From an uncultured Neomegalonema sp. (lineage in GTDB: Bacteria; Pseudomonadota; Alphaproteobacteria; Rhodobacterales; Rhodobacteraceae): 64,000 nt of DNA. Both the position numbers and the translations under genes were made by a program. Position 1 is the stretch's first letter. Every line of letters starts with the position of its first letter. The notes beneath the pieces are model-generated. The model was not told the DNA's origin. It saw nothing but the letters and a program-made list of their open reading frames with translations, and did not search any database. This document shows, piece after piece, positions 1-8,550 of this stretch. The DNA is taken from positions 1 to 64,000 of the forward strand of contig CALFVD010000013.1 of NCBI GenBank assembly GCA_937928005.1, in the 5' to 3' direction.

Positions 1-847
1 CTGGCATGGGCGGGAAACCGGGCGCATCTGCCGAACCTTCGCCGTAATCCACCGTCTTGGTCCAGCGTCCGGTGCGCATCCATTCCACGATGCTATCGGG
101 CTGATCCTGACACAGATCCGAGCCGATGCCCACCCGCTCCGGTCCCATCAGTTCCGCCGTGCGGGCGATGGTGGCGCAGAAATCCTCAAGCGTACAGGCC
201 GTGCCGCCCTTTAGGTGGTGAGGATAGAGCGAGAATCCCAGCATTCCGCCGCTTTCGGCCAGCGCCTTCAATACAGTATCCGATTTGTTGCGTAGGGCCG
301 GGTGCCATGAATGGGGGTTGGCGTGGGTGATGGCAATGGGCCGGGTGCTGATTTCCATCGCCTCCAGCGTCGAGCGTTCGGCGGAATGGCTCATGTCGAT
401 GACGAGGCCGACGCGGTTCATCTCGGCGATAACGGCGCGGCCCATGCGCGTAACGCCGGGGTCTTCGTCTTCGTAGCACCCCGTCGCGAGTAGGGATTGG
501 TTGTTATAGGTGAGCTGCATGAAACGCGCGCCCAACGTATGCACGATCTCGACGAGACCAATATCGTCTTCGATGGGGGAGGGGTTCTGGAAGCCGAAGA
601 TAATGGCGGTGCGTCCATCCTCACGCGCGCGGCGGATATCATCACCAGTGCGGGCTTGGACGATCAGATCGGGGTGGCACTCAAAATGGCGATTCCAAGC
701 CTCGATATTTAGCACGGTTTCGCGGAAATTCTCGTGATAGGCAATGGTAACGTGGACGGCATCGACCGCGCCCTCCCGCATCTGGCGAAACACCTTTTCG
801 GACCAATTGGCGTATTGCAGGCAATCGATGCGGTACGGGCGTGTCAT
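1..847 (-). CDS. Membrane dipeptidase family (peptidase M19), 3' end cut by window edge
   Basis: About 282 residues are visible and the C-terminus lies beyond the left edge. The translation carries features of the renal dipeptidase family (M19, zinc metallopeptidases of the amidohydrolase fold): the GLVIDMSHS segment, the THANPH segment with its metal-ligand histidine, and a late GIGSDLCQD segment. The ATG start at 847 follows an AAGGAG ribosome site and overlaps the prmA stop by 4 bases (ATGA), so the gene is translationally coupled to prmA. Members hydrolyse dipeptides or related amides; the natural substrate cannot be read here. No signal peptide is seen, so a cytoplasmic enzyme is likely. 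Confidence 0.85.
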   Translation of the reverse strand, partial: MTRPYRIDCLQYANWSEKVFRQMREGAVDAVHVTIAYHENFRETVLNIEAWNRHFECHPDLIVQARTGDDIRRAREDGRTAIIFGFQNPSPIEDDIGLVEIVHTLGARFMQLTYNNQSLLATGCYEDEDPGVTRMGRAVIAEMNRVGLVIDMSHSAERSTLEAMEISTRPIAITHANPHSWHPALRNKSDTVLKALAESGGMLGFSLYPHHLKGGTACTLEDFCATIARTAELMGPERVGIGSDLCQDQPDSIVEWMRTGRWTKTVDYGEGSADAPGFPPMP

Positions 848-1758
848 GACTCGCTCCTTTCGCAAGGCCGATTACTGGCGCGGCGTAGGCTGAGGGTGGT
901 CCATTCACCGAGGCGGATGCGGTCTTCGGCATGCATCCCCCAACCTGCGAAAACGCGCTCGACGCCGGGGGCTTGGCGGTGCAGCAGACCGGAGAGGATC
1001 ACCGCAGACCCGCTGACCGTAACCGCCGCAATCTGGGGCGCAAGGCGTTTGAGTGGGGCGGCGAGGATGTTGGCAAATACCAGATCATAGGGAGCGTTTT
1101 CGCGGATCACGGTGCCCGTGGCGCGCGATGCTACGATGGTGCGCATTGTGGCGCCGGTGCCGTTATACCGTACGTTTTCCTTTGCGGTCATCACGGCAAC
1201 AGGATCAATGTCGGTGGCCAGAACACGCGCTTTCCACAGTTTTGCCGCCCCCATGCCCAGCGCGCCCGTGCCTGTGCCCAAGTCGAGCACGCTACGCGCG
1301 ACGAAACCCTTGCGCGCCAGCAGGTCCATCGCCTTCAGGCAACCGCGTGTGGTGCCGTGATGCCCGGTGCCAAAGGCCATTGCCGCTTCGATGCATAGGC
1401 GAATGGCGGCGGGGGGCGCGTTGCCCGCATCGTGACTGCCATGCAAGACAAAACGCCCCGCTTGGACTGGTCGCAATTCCCGGCGGACCTTAGATACCCA
1501 ATCTTCAGGAGGGACGGCGGAGACGATGAAGGGTCGCGAGCCATAGGCTGCTTCGAGCAGGGCCAGCAAGACCACATTCGGGCGTTCGGCGAAATAACCG
1601 CCAACTTCCCATAGGTCGCCATCTTCGTCGATCTCAAAACAGCCAATGCCAACGGGTGCAGGGTCCATCCGCTCCATAGCGTCGGCCAGTGTTTGAGCAT
1701 CGCGCTCGTTTTCGATGGTTGCAAAGGCCGTGTAGACCTCGCCGGTCGTCGATGTCAT
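844..1758 (-). CDS. prmA: Ribosomal protein L11 methyltransferase
   Basis: The 304-residue protein has the SAM-binding motif VLDLGTGTGALG near residues 170-180, the post-I segment ATDIDPVAV and the catalytic NILAAPL segment typical of PrmA. It methylates lysines and the N-terminus of ribosomal protein L11 in the cytoplasm. Length matches the family (about 290-300). It is the first gene of a two-gene leftward unit; its stop overlaps the start of the downstream M19 dipeptidase. A GC-rich palindrome separates it from the dsbA-like gene upstream. Confidence 0.93.
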   Translation of the reverse strand: MTSTTGEVYTAFATIENERDAQTLADAMERMDPAPVGIGCFEIDEDGDLWEVGGYFAERPNVVLLALLEAAYGSRPFIVSAVPPEDWVSKVRRELRPVQAGRFVLHGSHDAGNAPPAAIRLCIEAAMAFGTGHHGTTRGCLKAMDLLARKGFVARSVLDLGTGTGALGMGAAKLWKARVLATDIDPVAVMTAKENVRYNGTGATMRTIVASRATGTVIRENAPYDLVFANILAAPLKRLAPQIAAVTVSGSAVILSGLLHRQAPGVERVFAGWGMHAEDRIRLGEWTTLSLRRASNRPCERSES

Positions 1759-1771
1759 GGAATCGTCTCTC

Positions 1772-1795
1772 CCCCGCTTATCGGGGGAGGGGTAT
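1772..1795. repeat. GC-rich intergenic palindrome
   Basis: Runs of C and G (CTCCCCCG, then CGGGGGAGG) flank a short TTAT loop and form a strong hairpin between prmA and the dsbA-like gene. It resembles the C-rich/G-rich palindromes near 6655 and 41804 and may act as a transcript-end structure. Confidence 0.5.
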
Positions 1796-1814
1796 CATGC
1801 TTGGGGGCGAGATA

Positions 1815-2672
1815 TCAGCCCTTTTCGCGTGTGCTTTCGGCCAAAGCTTCGAGGCGGTCGGCGGGGACGAAACCGCGCACAACCTGATCACCCATGATGA
1901 AGGCTGGCGTGCCGTTAATGCGTAGTTTCTGCGCGAGGGCATAGGTGCGGTTGATCTGATCCTTGATCGCGTCGTCATCCATGTCGGTCTTGAGTTGGTT
2001 AACGTCCAGTCCAATTTCCTGAGCGATAGCCATGATGCTGGTTTCGTTGTGGGAACCACGATGAACCATGAGCGCGTCGTTGAATTCAGGATATTTCGCG
2101 CCGCCCTCCTGCATGGCAGAGGCGAGTGCAGCCTTGGCGGCGAGGACTGATCCGTCGCCAAGGATTGGGAATTCTTTGATCACGAGGCGAATATTGCCAT
2201 CGGCTTCAACGAATTTTTCAACCTCGGTATGGGCGCGTTTGCAGAAACCGCAATTATAATCGGCAAACTCGACCATCGTGATGTCGCCATCGGGGTTGCC
2301 TCGCACAATGGAGAAGCCGTCCTCGAAAATTTCTTTGGCGTTTGTCGTGATCAGGTCGCCATCGGCGGCGGCGGCGGCAAGTTTCTGCTGCGCTTCATAG
2401 GCGTTGATCGCCTCGACGATAACGCCGGGATTGGTCAGCAGATATTCGCGGATTGCCTCGCCTTGCGGCGCTGCGGCGGCACCGGGACGCGCATCCATGT
2501 AACTTGTGACGGCGTCGCCAACGAGAGCTGGATTTTGACTCAAGTGATCCGTGAAGGCGGCCTGTACCGTAGCCGGGTTAACCTTCACTGGTTTGTTGAT
2601 CGTCGTCATAAATGTATAGCCGCTGACCACGAGGGCGATTGCGCCGAGGCCAGCTCCGATTTGTCCGTACAT
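1815..2672 (-). CDS. DsbA-family thiol-disulfide oxidoreductase
   Basis: A 285-residue protein with an N-terminal hydrophobic segment (residues 5-22) that acts as a signal anchor or signal peptide, a helical region at 30-110, and a DsbA-like thioredoxin fold from about 125 on. The active site is C141-G-F-C144 in the context EFADYNCGFCK, and a cis-Pro loop (GTPAFIMG) lies near the C-terminus. It probably acts in the periplasm in disulfide oxidation or isomerisation. The CGFC dipeptide and long N-terminal arm resemble the alphaproteobacterial ScsC/BdbD-like group rather than classical DsbA (CPHC). It stands alone between prmA and the M48 gene. Confidence 0.88.
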   Translation of the reverse strand: MYGQIGAGLGAIALVVSGYTFMTTINKPVKVNPATVQAAFTDHLSQNPALVGDAVTSYMDARPGAAAAPQGEAIREYLLTNPGVIVEAINAYEAQQKLAAAAADGDLITTNAKEIFEDGFSIVRGNPDGDITMVEFADYNCGFCKRAHTEVEKFVEADGNIRLVIKEFPILGDGSVLAAKAALASAMQEGGAKYPEFNDALMVHRGSHNETSIMAIAQEIGLDVNQLKTDMDDDAIKDQINRTYALAQKLRINGTPAFIMGDQVVRGFVPADRLEALAESTREKG

Positions 2673-2759
2673 CTTGCACCCTTTGCGTGATATTTTGCGC
2701 CTCTTTACAGTGGCCAGTGACGCTGTGGCGATTAAAAAAGTCTTACACTCCCAGAGAGT

Positions 2760-4118
2760 TTACTTCTCCAGCGCCTTTCGGCGGTCGATTTCAGCGAGGA
2801 TGTCACCCGCGCGTAGCCATGCGGGGGAGCCGGTAGGCGAGGATTTTTGTACCTGTTTCGCATGACGCCCTGCGACGATCAGCCCCCCGGTCATAATCTG
2901 GTGTTCGGCGGCGGCGAGGGAGGCGTTGATGGTATTACCAAGGCGGCGTTCGGTCTGGGCCAGCCAACGCCATGCATTCGCATTGTAGCGGTCACGGCGA
3001 ACCGCTTCTCGCAGGGTTTGGGCAGCCTCATTCGTTGCATTCGGCTCGTCGAGCGCGAGCAAAGCCTGACCTAATGAGGCGAGGATCAGTGGCTCATCCG
3101 GCGCAAGTGATGCGGCGCGACGATAAGCGGGGATCGCCTCACGCGCGGCCCCGCCCTCAAAGAGAATTTGTCCCTTGAGTTCATGGTAAAATGCATCATT
3201 GGGCCGTGTGGCGACGAGGCGGTCGATGGTGCGCAGGGCTGCTTGTGGATCGGGCATCCGATGATACGCGACGGCACGAGCCAACAGCGCGACCTCGCTA
3301 TTGTCGTCGGGTATTTCACGCAAGGTTCGGGACGGTGCGTAGAGGAATCCACGTAGCTTCGCCCGCATCCGCTGATGCCAGTAGCGCGTCTGTGCATCGA
3401 CTTTGCGTCCCTTGGCAGGTGAATTGTTCACGCGATTTTCGAGGGAGCGGATACGCTCGGAAGACAGCGGATGTGACAGGGTGTAGGGATCGCGCCTGCC
3501 CACAGCGACAAGCTCATCTGCCTGAAGACGACGCAGTGTGCCGACCATGCCGGTGGGGTCAATCCCTGCGCTTTCTAGATAGGTGACGGCGGCTTGATCG
3601 GCTGCGCTTTCCTGTCCGCGCGTATAGCGTAGGAAGCCGCGTTGGGCGACAGTTTGGCCTCCGGCGAGGATAGCCGCACCCGCCTGCCCGGCCCCGGCGG
3701 CAATGGTGGCCACGCCGATTATGGTGGATAGAATCGCGGTGCCGCGTGATGCGCTCGCCCCACCCGCAAAGCGAACCCCATGCCCCCCGGCGATGTGGCC
3801 CGTCTCATGCGCAATCACACCGATTAGCTTTTCGGGGTCGTCCAATTCAATCAATAGGCCGGTATGGAAGGCCATGTTGCGCCCCACGACGAAGGCGTTG
3901 AGCGTCTTGTCATTAACGATGAATATCTCGACGCTACCGTCATAAAGACCCGCTGCGCGGAAAATGGGTGCGGCCATGCGCTCTAGCGTATTCTCGATCT
4001 CAGCATCGCGGATCGTCGAGATGCCACCGCGCGCATCTGCATTCGACGGAAGGGCGAACGTCAGGGCAAAGGCGGCGATGGTGAGAGCCTTTATCGCAAA
4101 ATGCTGTAGCGGGCGCAT
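2760..4118 (-). CDS. M48-family zinc metalloprotease with TPR-like C-terminus (BepA/YfgC-like)
   Basis: 452 residues. An N-terminal signal peptide (about residues 1-28) is followed by an M48 peptidase domain with zinc motif H104-E-T-G-H108 and the downstream GQESAADQAA segment supplying the third ligand. Residues 270-430 are helical with TPR-like periodicity. This is the architecture of periplasmic BepA-like proteases, which act in outer-membrane protein quality control. The neighbouring DsbA-like protein also works in the envelope. The Zn ligands are intact, so the protease is expected to be active. Confidence 0.9.
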   Translation of the reverse strand: MRPLQHFAIKALTIAAFALTFALPSNADARGGISTIRDAEIENTLERMAAPIFRAAGLYDGSVEIFIVNDKTLNAFVVGRNMAFHTGLLIELDDPEKLIGVIAHETGHIAGGHGVRFAGGASASRGTAILSTIIGVATIAAGAGQAGAAILAGGQTVAQRGFLRYTRGQESAADQAAVTYLESAGIDPTGMVGTLRRLQADELVAVGRRDPYTLSHPLSSERIRSLENRVNNSPAKGRKVDAQTRYWHQRMRAKLRGFLYAPSRTLREIPDDNSEVALLARAVAYHRMPDPQAALRTIDRLVATRPNDAFYHELKGQILFEGGAAREAIPAYRRAASLAPDEPLILASLGQALLALDEPNATNEAAQTLREAVRRDRYNANAWRWLAQTERRLGNTINASLAAAEHQIMTGGLIVAGRHAKQVQKSSPTGSPAWLRAGDILAEIDRRKALEK

Positions 4119-4282
4119 GGGCGGTCTCCGGTCGCGGGGTCGTCCTCTCTACCTTACATTCGCAAAGCGTGGCGAGGATATGATGTTGATGTCACATCGT
4201 GCGGTTGTGATCGAATGTGTCAGGAATTGTTGGTGGCGACAATTCACTTGAGGCGGTCTTTGGCTTGGGCCAGATAAGGGGC

Positions 4283-5440
4283 ATGAAAATTACACCCTCT
4301 CGCCGTTCCGATGTCGCCGCTTTCCTTGCCATGGATGTGATGGAGGCTGCGCGACGGGCCGAGGAAGGCGGGGCGAATGTGGCGCGGCTGGAGGTTGGCC
4401 AACCGGGCGCGCCTGCGCCTCGACTGGCGCGCGAAGCGGCGATGAAGGCGCTATCGAATGCAGATTCGCTGGGTTACACGGTGGCGCTGGGGATGCCCGC
4501 GCTGCGTGAACGGCTGTCGCGGATGTATCGGGAGGTTCATGGCCTCAATGTTCCGGCGGAGCGGATTGTGGTGACGACGGGGTCATCGGCGGGGTTCCTG
4601 CTGGCGTTTCTGACGCTGTTCGATGCGGGTGCGCGGTTGGCGCTGGCCGATCCGGGCTATCCGAGCTACCGCAATATCCTCGCCAGCATCGATATCGAGC
4701 CGGTGCGGCTGGAGGCGACGCTGGCGACCGGGTATCAGCCTGATCCCGCGCTCATGGCGGCGGCGCGAGCCGAGGGGCAGATTGATGGGCTATTATTCGC
4801 CAGCCCAGCCAATCCGACCGGCACGGCCCTGTCGCGGGAGGCGCTGGTTGCGCTGATTGCGGATTGCCGGTCGCATGGCACGGCGATGGTATCGGACGAA
4901 ATCTACGACCGTCTGTGGTATGCAGAAAAACCAATTTCGACGCTGGAACTGACGGATGAAGCCTTCGTTATCAATAGCTTCTCAAAATATTACTGTATGA
5001 CCGGGTGGCGCGTCGGGTGGATGGTCGTGCCGCCTGATCTGGTGCGAACCGTCGAGCGGTTGGCGCAAAACCATTTCATCTGTCCGCCACATATCTCGCA
5101 GGTTGCCGCCTTGGCGGCGCTGGATGCAGAGGAGGAATTATCCGCGCATCTGGAAGTGTATCGGCGCAATAGAGCCTTGTTGCTGGATGCGCTACCGGGG
5201 ATGGGATTCCGGGATTTCGCCCCCGCTGATGGCGCGTTCTACCTCTATGCCGATGTGACCGGCCTTACGAATGATAGCGCAGAATTTGCCCGCCGAATGC
5301 TGAATGAGGCGCAGGTTGCGGCGGTTCCCGGAACCGATTTCGATCCCGTGCGCGGGGCGGAGACAATGCGGTTCAGCTTTGCCGGATCGACGGAAACGGT
5401 CGAGAAAGCGGTGAAGTCGCTGGGTGCGTGGCTCCGGTAA
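4283..5440 (+). CDS. Class I/II PLP-dependent aminotransferase
   Basis: 385 residues from the chosen ATG at 4283; an in-frame ATG at 4217 would add 22 residues not expected for the family. The fold-type I signature is complete: GYTVALGMPALRE, the ASPANPTGT segment (Asn for the PLP ring), the SDEIYDRL segment (Asp/Tyr) and the Schiff-base lysine in NSFSKYYCMTGWRVG. A C-terminal Arg that binds the substrate carboxylate lies in MRFSFAGS. The family transfers amino groups between amino and 2-oxo acids; the specific substrate is unknown. It is divergent from the M48 gene and has no obvious pathway partner nearby. Confidence 0.88.
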   Translation: MKITPSRRSDVAAFLAMDVMEAARRAEEGGANVARLEVGQPGAPAPRLAREAAMKALSNADSLGYTVALGMPALRERLSRMYREVHGLNVPAERIVVTTGSSAGFLLAFLTLFDAGARLALADPGYPSYRNILASIDIEPVRLEATLATGYQPDPALMAAARAEGQIDGLLFASPANPTGTALSREALVALIADCRSHGTAMVSDEIYDRLWYAEKPISTLELTDEAFVINSFSKYYCMTGWRVGWMVVPPDLVRTVERLAQNHFICPPHISQVAALAALDAEEELSAHLEVYRRNRALLLDALPGMGFRDFAPADGAFYLYADVTGLTNDSAEFARRMLNEAQVAAVPGTDFDPVRGAETMRFSFAGSTETVEKAVKSLGAWLR

Positions 5441-5467
5441 AGGGCCGCGTTGTCCTTCCCTCATGTT

Positions 5468-5485
5468 GAACCTACATAGAGGTTC
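5468..5485. promoter_or_regulatory. Predicted MerR/CueR-family operator
   Basis: A perfect 6+6 inverted repeat (GAACCT, 6-base spacer, AGGTTC) lies 20 bases upstream of the cueR-like start. It overlaps a possible -10 (TACATA, 5473-5478) paired with TTGTCC at 5450-5455 at 17 bases, consistent with autoregulation. Prediction from sequence only. Confidence 0.5.
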
Positions 5486-5505
5486 CAGTGAGGGGAGACT
5501 TAAAT

Positions 5506-5892
5506 ATGAAAATCGGGGATGCGGCGGCGGAGTCTAATTTGAGCGTGAAGACGGTGCGGTATTATGCCGATACCGGGCTGGTGACGCCGGGGCGTAGCGA
5601 AAGCGGGTATCGGGAATACGATGCGACCACCGTGCAAAAGCTGCGTTTTGTGGCGCGGGCGCGGGGCTTTGGGTTCAGTGTGGCAGAATGCCGCGAGCTG
5701 TTATCGCTCTACGAAGATGATGGCCGAGCCAGTGCTGATGTGAAGCGAATCGCCGAGGCGAAAATCGAGGCGCTGGACCGGAAACTGGCGGAATTGCACG
5801 AGTTGCGAGATGAGCTGTCGCGGGTGGCGATGGCCTGCGCGGGGGATGAGCGGGCGCAATGCCCAATCCTCGATCGCTTTGCTGAAATCTAA
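5506..5892 (+). CDS. cueR: MerR-family regulator, CueR-like (Cu(I)-responsive)
   Basis: 128 residues starting MKIGDAA at 5506, chosen because AGGGGAGA lies about 8 bases upstream; an earlier in-frame start at 5488 is less likely. An N-terminal winged HTH (SVKTVRYYADTGLV, GYREYD) is followed by a dimerisation helix and a C-terminal loop with two Cys separated by seven residues (C-A-G-D-E-R-A-Q-C-P-I), the spacing that binds Cu(I) in CueR. No copA or cueO is adjacent, so its targets lie elsewhere or include the next gene, msrA. Family call firm; copper specificity inferred from the Cys pair. Confidence 0.82.
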   Translation: MKIGDAAAESNLSVKTVRYYADTGLVTPGRSESGYREYDATTVQKLRFVARARGFGFSVAECRELLSLYEDDGRASADVKRIAEAKIEALDRKLAELHELRDELSRVAMACAGDERAQCPILDRFAEI

Positions 5893-5955
5893 GGGGGGAT
5901 GGACGAATACAGGTGCCGCCCCCATATCAGTCGCGGAAAATACGGGAGAAATTAC

Positions 5956-6597
5956 ATGTTTGGCCTGTTCAACAAAACCGAAATGCCGACTTCTACTTTG
6001 CCAGGGCGAAGCGATGCTATGCCGGTTCCCTCGCTGCATTACGTTAATAGTAATCCGCTTAAAGGGCCGTTCCCTAAGGGTATGGAGACGATCTACGTTG
6101 CGATGGGGTGCTTTTGGGGTGCAGAGCGACTGCTCTGGTCTGTTCCGGGTGTCTATAGCACTGCCGTTGGCTACATGGCCGGATCGACGCCGAATCCGAC
6201 CTATCGTGAAGTATGTACCGGACAGACCGGGCATACCGAGGCAGTGATGGTTGTCTATGATCCCTCCAAGGTCAGCTTGGAACGAGTGCTGAAACCGTTC
6301 TGGGAGGAGCATGACCCGACACAGGGGATGCGGCAGGGCAATGATGTCGGTACGCAATATCGGTCAGGTATCTACACGACGACACCCGCGCAGTTGAAAA
6401 CGGCAATCGAGACCCGCGACGCCATCGCGAAGCAACTGAATGCGAAGGGCCGGGGGAAAATCACGACTGAGATCATGGCCGCGCCGGAATTCTACTATGC
6501 CGAAGATGAGCACCAGCAATATCTGGCGAAAAACCCGCGTGGGTATTGTGGCTTGAGCGGGACGGGAGTGACATGCCCGGTGCCGCAGACGGCCTAG
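5956..6597 (+). CDS. msrA: Peptide methionine sulfoxide reductase A
   Basis: 213 residues. The catalytic motif GCFWG has Cys52, followed by the conserved [19 protein letters not shown] and DPTQ...[10 protein letters not shown] segments of MsrA. It reduces the S-epimer of methionine sulfoxide in proteins and free methionine, using thioredoxin. A resolving Cys pair is suggested by the C-terminal [11 protein letters not shown] segment. ATG at 5956 follows GGGAGAA. It sits 63 bases downstream of the CueR-like gene on the same strand and may belong to a copper/oxidative stress response. Confidence 0.95.
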   Translation: MFGLFNKTEMPTSTLPGRSDAMPVPSLHYVNSNPLKGPFPKGMETIYVAMGCFWGAERLLWSVPGVYSTAVGYMAGSTPNPTYREVCTGQTGHTEAVMVVYDPSKVSLERVLKPFWEEHDPTQGMRQGNDVGTQYRSGIYTTTPAQLKTAIETRDAIAKQLNAKGRGKITTEIMAAPEFYYAEDEHQQYLAKNPRGYCGLSGTGVTCPVPQTA

Positions 6598-6882
6598 CCC
6601 TGCGCCTTCTGGAAGAAGACAGAGATGAGCGTTTATTCGCAATAGCCGCCTAAAGCCCTCTTCCCGTTGACGCGGGGAGAGGGAAGCCATCAATGATATC
6701 TCCAAGCGAATACTGCGAAAGGGCATCTTCGATAGTTTTTGCCAAAGCGAATTGTGCAAATCACAATAAAGCAAAACGTAATTGCCGTGAATCATGTCCA
6801 AGCCAGATGATGCCTTCTGCGGGCCAAAGGGCTGAGGTTATGGCCAAAAAGCAAACCCTAGAGACATCTATTATCTAAGAAA
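6598..6882. other. Intergenic region without a supported gene
   Basis: 285 bases between msrA and tRNA-Gln. It holds an imperfect GC-rich palindrome at about 6656-6685 (CCCTCTTCCC facing GGGGAGAGGG), which may end the msrA transcript. The remainder is AT-richer with no open frame having a ribosome site or recognisable protein. Confidence 0.6.
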
Positions 6883-6958
6883 TGGCTGGGGCGGCAGGAT
6901 TCGAACCTGCGCTCTTCGGTACCAAAAACCGCTGCTTTACCAGCTAAGCTACGCCCCA
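6883..6958 (-). tRNA. tRNA-Gln (UUG)
   Basis: On the minus strand a 76-base cloverleaf begins TGGGGCG and ends CGCCCCA-G-CCA with CCA encoded. The T arm reads GCAGG-TTCGAAT-CCTGC. The anticodon loop TTTTGGT gives anticodon TTG, reading CAA/CAG glutamine codons. The CCA end corresponds to TGG at 6883-6885. Confidence 0.95.
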
Positions 6959-7091
6959 AGCGTGGATGGTCATAGCGTCCCGCAACCGGGCTTGCAAGCC
7001 ATGCCTTCAAGTTTAGTATTTTGATTGGTGAGCAGCACAAAATGCCCCCCCGGCATGGTGGGAAGGATAAGGTCGGATAGGGCCGCACCAA

Positions 7092-7754
7092 TTAGGATGT
7101 ATCGGCAATTGCTGGCTCCCAATCGTGCAATGCTCGCAATGCCAATTCCTGACAATCTGCCAACAACACATCAACGGGGCGCTTGCCTCGATGCCGATAT
7201 CCCGGTGGCCGACCGGGCCGCATGACCCGTTTCCATCGTGCCCGCCCCCTCGCCAATATCCGCGCCAGCCGCCTTGCTTGACCCGGAATATCGTCCATCG
7301 CCGCCTGCAATGCCGCCAATCTGCGGCATAACGCTTGCGCATTTATCTCGTCATTTGGGGAGATGGTTTTCTTTTCGGGGGGTGCGGTATCCTCACCATC
7401 GAAAAACCGGATATTCGGCCCGAATCCCCGCGCATGCTTTTCCTGCGGATCGACATTCTTGCGAGGATCGAACAACCCAAAAGCCGTTTTGCGCGGGCCT
7501 GATCCGCTGGGAATCGCCCCGGTCGGTGCCGCCCGCGCCTTCCTAGGCGTTACGGTGATTCCAACCGCAGCCATGGCAATTAACCGCCGCAACGCGGATT
7601 CGGCGGGCCGCAAGCCTTGGAGAATCGCCAGATATAACCATCGCGGCAACATACCGACCATCGCCTCTGGCAGCATTGCCACCAAACCCGCCACGATCTG
7701 CATCAGATCGCGCCGGTTGGCAGCAATGGCACTATGTCGATCCGCTTCGGTCAT
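7092..7754 (-). CDS. Conserved protein of unknown function
   Basis: 220 residues from ATG at 7754, preceded by AAGGA; a longer in-frame reading up to 7997 would run into the petA region and lacks a ribosome site. The N-terminal third is hydrophobic and helical (about residues 15-60: MQIVAGLVAMLP, MLPRWLYLAILQGL). A Pro/Lys-rich linker with GFGPNIRFFDG follows, and then a basic helical tail rich in Arg. It is divergent from petA. I do not recognise a domain; a peripheral membrane or nucleic-acid contact is possible from the charge pattern only. Confidence 0.65.
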   Translation of the reverse strand: MTEADRHSAIAANRRDLMQIVAGLVAMLPEAMVGMLPRWLYLAILQGLRPAESALRRLIAMAAVGITVTPRKARAAPTGAIPSGSGPRKTAFGLFDPRKNVDPQEKHARGFGPNIRFFDGEDTAPPEKKTISPNDEINAQALCRRLAALQAAMDDIPGQARRLARILARGRARWKRVMRPGRPPGYRHRGKRPVDVLLADCQELALRALHDWEPAIADTS

Positions 7755-7955
7755 TTCGTTCCTTGTTAAAAACAAATCAAGGACAAAAAAGATCAAATAA
7801 GGAACAATGTCAAGAGCGTATGATGATTTTTGTCTCAAGAACGGCGGCTCTGTTGCTTTGAGCCATATGTCGCGCTGGTTTCGCTGGACGATACGGGAAT
7901 GCGGCAATAGAGAGACACAAAACGTCGCCATAAATGCGACTGGCATCAACGAGTG

Positions 7956-8540
7956 ATGGAGATTACCTTGGCGCACGCCCCTGACGATCACGGCCACGTC
8001 GCGGATGAAGACCGCCGCGATATCCTATTTCTTGCAACCGGCGCGGTTGGCGCGGTTGGTGTCGCTTCGGCGGTATGGCCGCTCGTCGATCAGATGAACC
8101 CCAGTGCTTCCGTGCTGGCCCTCTCGACGATGGAAGTCGATATCAGTGCGTTGGAGCCGGGGCAGGAGATGAAGGTTTCCTTCCTCAAGGCACCCGTATT
8201 CATTCGCCGCATGACCGAAGAAGAGATGGAAAAAGCCGCCGCTGTGGACGTTTCGGCAATGCCCGATCCCGATCCGCGCAACCCCAATGCCGCTGGGCTG
8301 GTTGCTGATGTGAACGAGCGCCTTATCGACCCCGCGCGTGGCATCATCGTTTTGTCCGGTGTCTGCACCCATCTCGGCTGTGTGCCGCTCGGTGATGGCG
8401 CGGGCGATTACAAGGGCTGGTTCTGCCCTTGCCATGGCTCGCATTACGACAGCTTGGGCCGTATCCGTAAAGGCCCGGCCCCCGAAAACCTGCCCATACC
8501 CGTCGCGTCCCTCGATGGCGACATCCTCAAGCTCGGATAG
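7956..8540 (+). CDS. petA: Ubiquinol-cytochrome c reductase Rieske iron-sulfur subunit
   Basis: 194 residues (ATG at 7956). A GTG lies one codon earlier, and a TTG at 7968 preceded by GGAG is a plausible alternative giving a family-like MAHAPDD start. An RRDIL twin-arginine-type N-terminus and one membrane anchor (about residues 25-45) precede the Rieske domain with the 2Fe-2S motifs CTHLGC and CPCHGSH. The subunit oxidises ubiquinol in the bc1 complex at the periplasmic face and passes electrons to cytochrome c1. First gene of petABC. Confidence 0.95.
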   Translation: MEITLAHAPDDHGHVADEDRRDILFLATGAVGAVGVASAVWPLVDQMNPSASVLALSTMEVDISALEPGQEMKVSFLKAPVFIRRMTEEEMEKAAAVDVSAMPDPDPRNPNAAGLVADVNERLIDPARGIIVLSGVCTHLGCVPLGDGAGDYKGWFCPCHGSHYDSLGRIRKGPAPENLPIPVASLDGDILKLG

Positions 8541-8550
8541 GAGAACTATC

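Noticed and set aside
7755..7997. N-terminal extension of the unknown gene ending at 7092
   Set aside because: The longer frame would overlap the petA start region, has no ribosome site, and ATG at 7754 is preceded by AAGGA.
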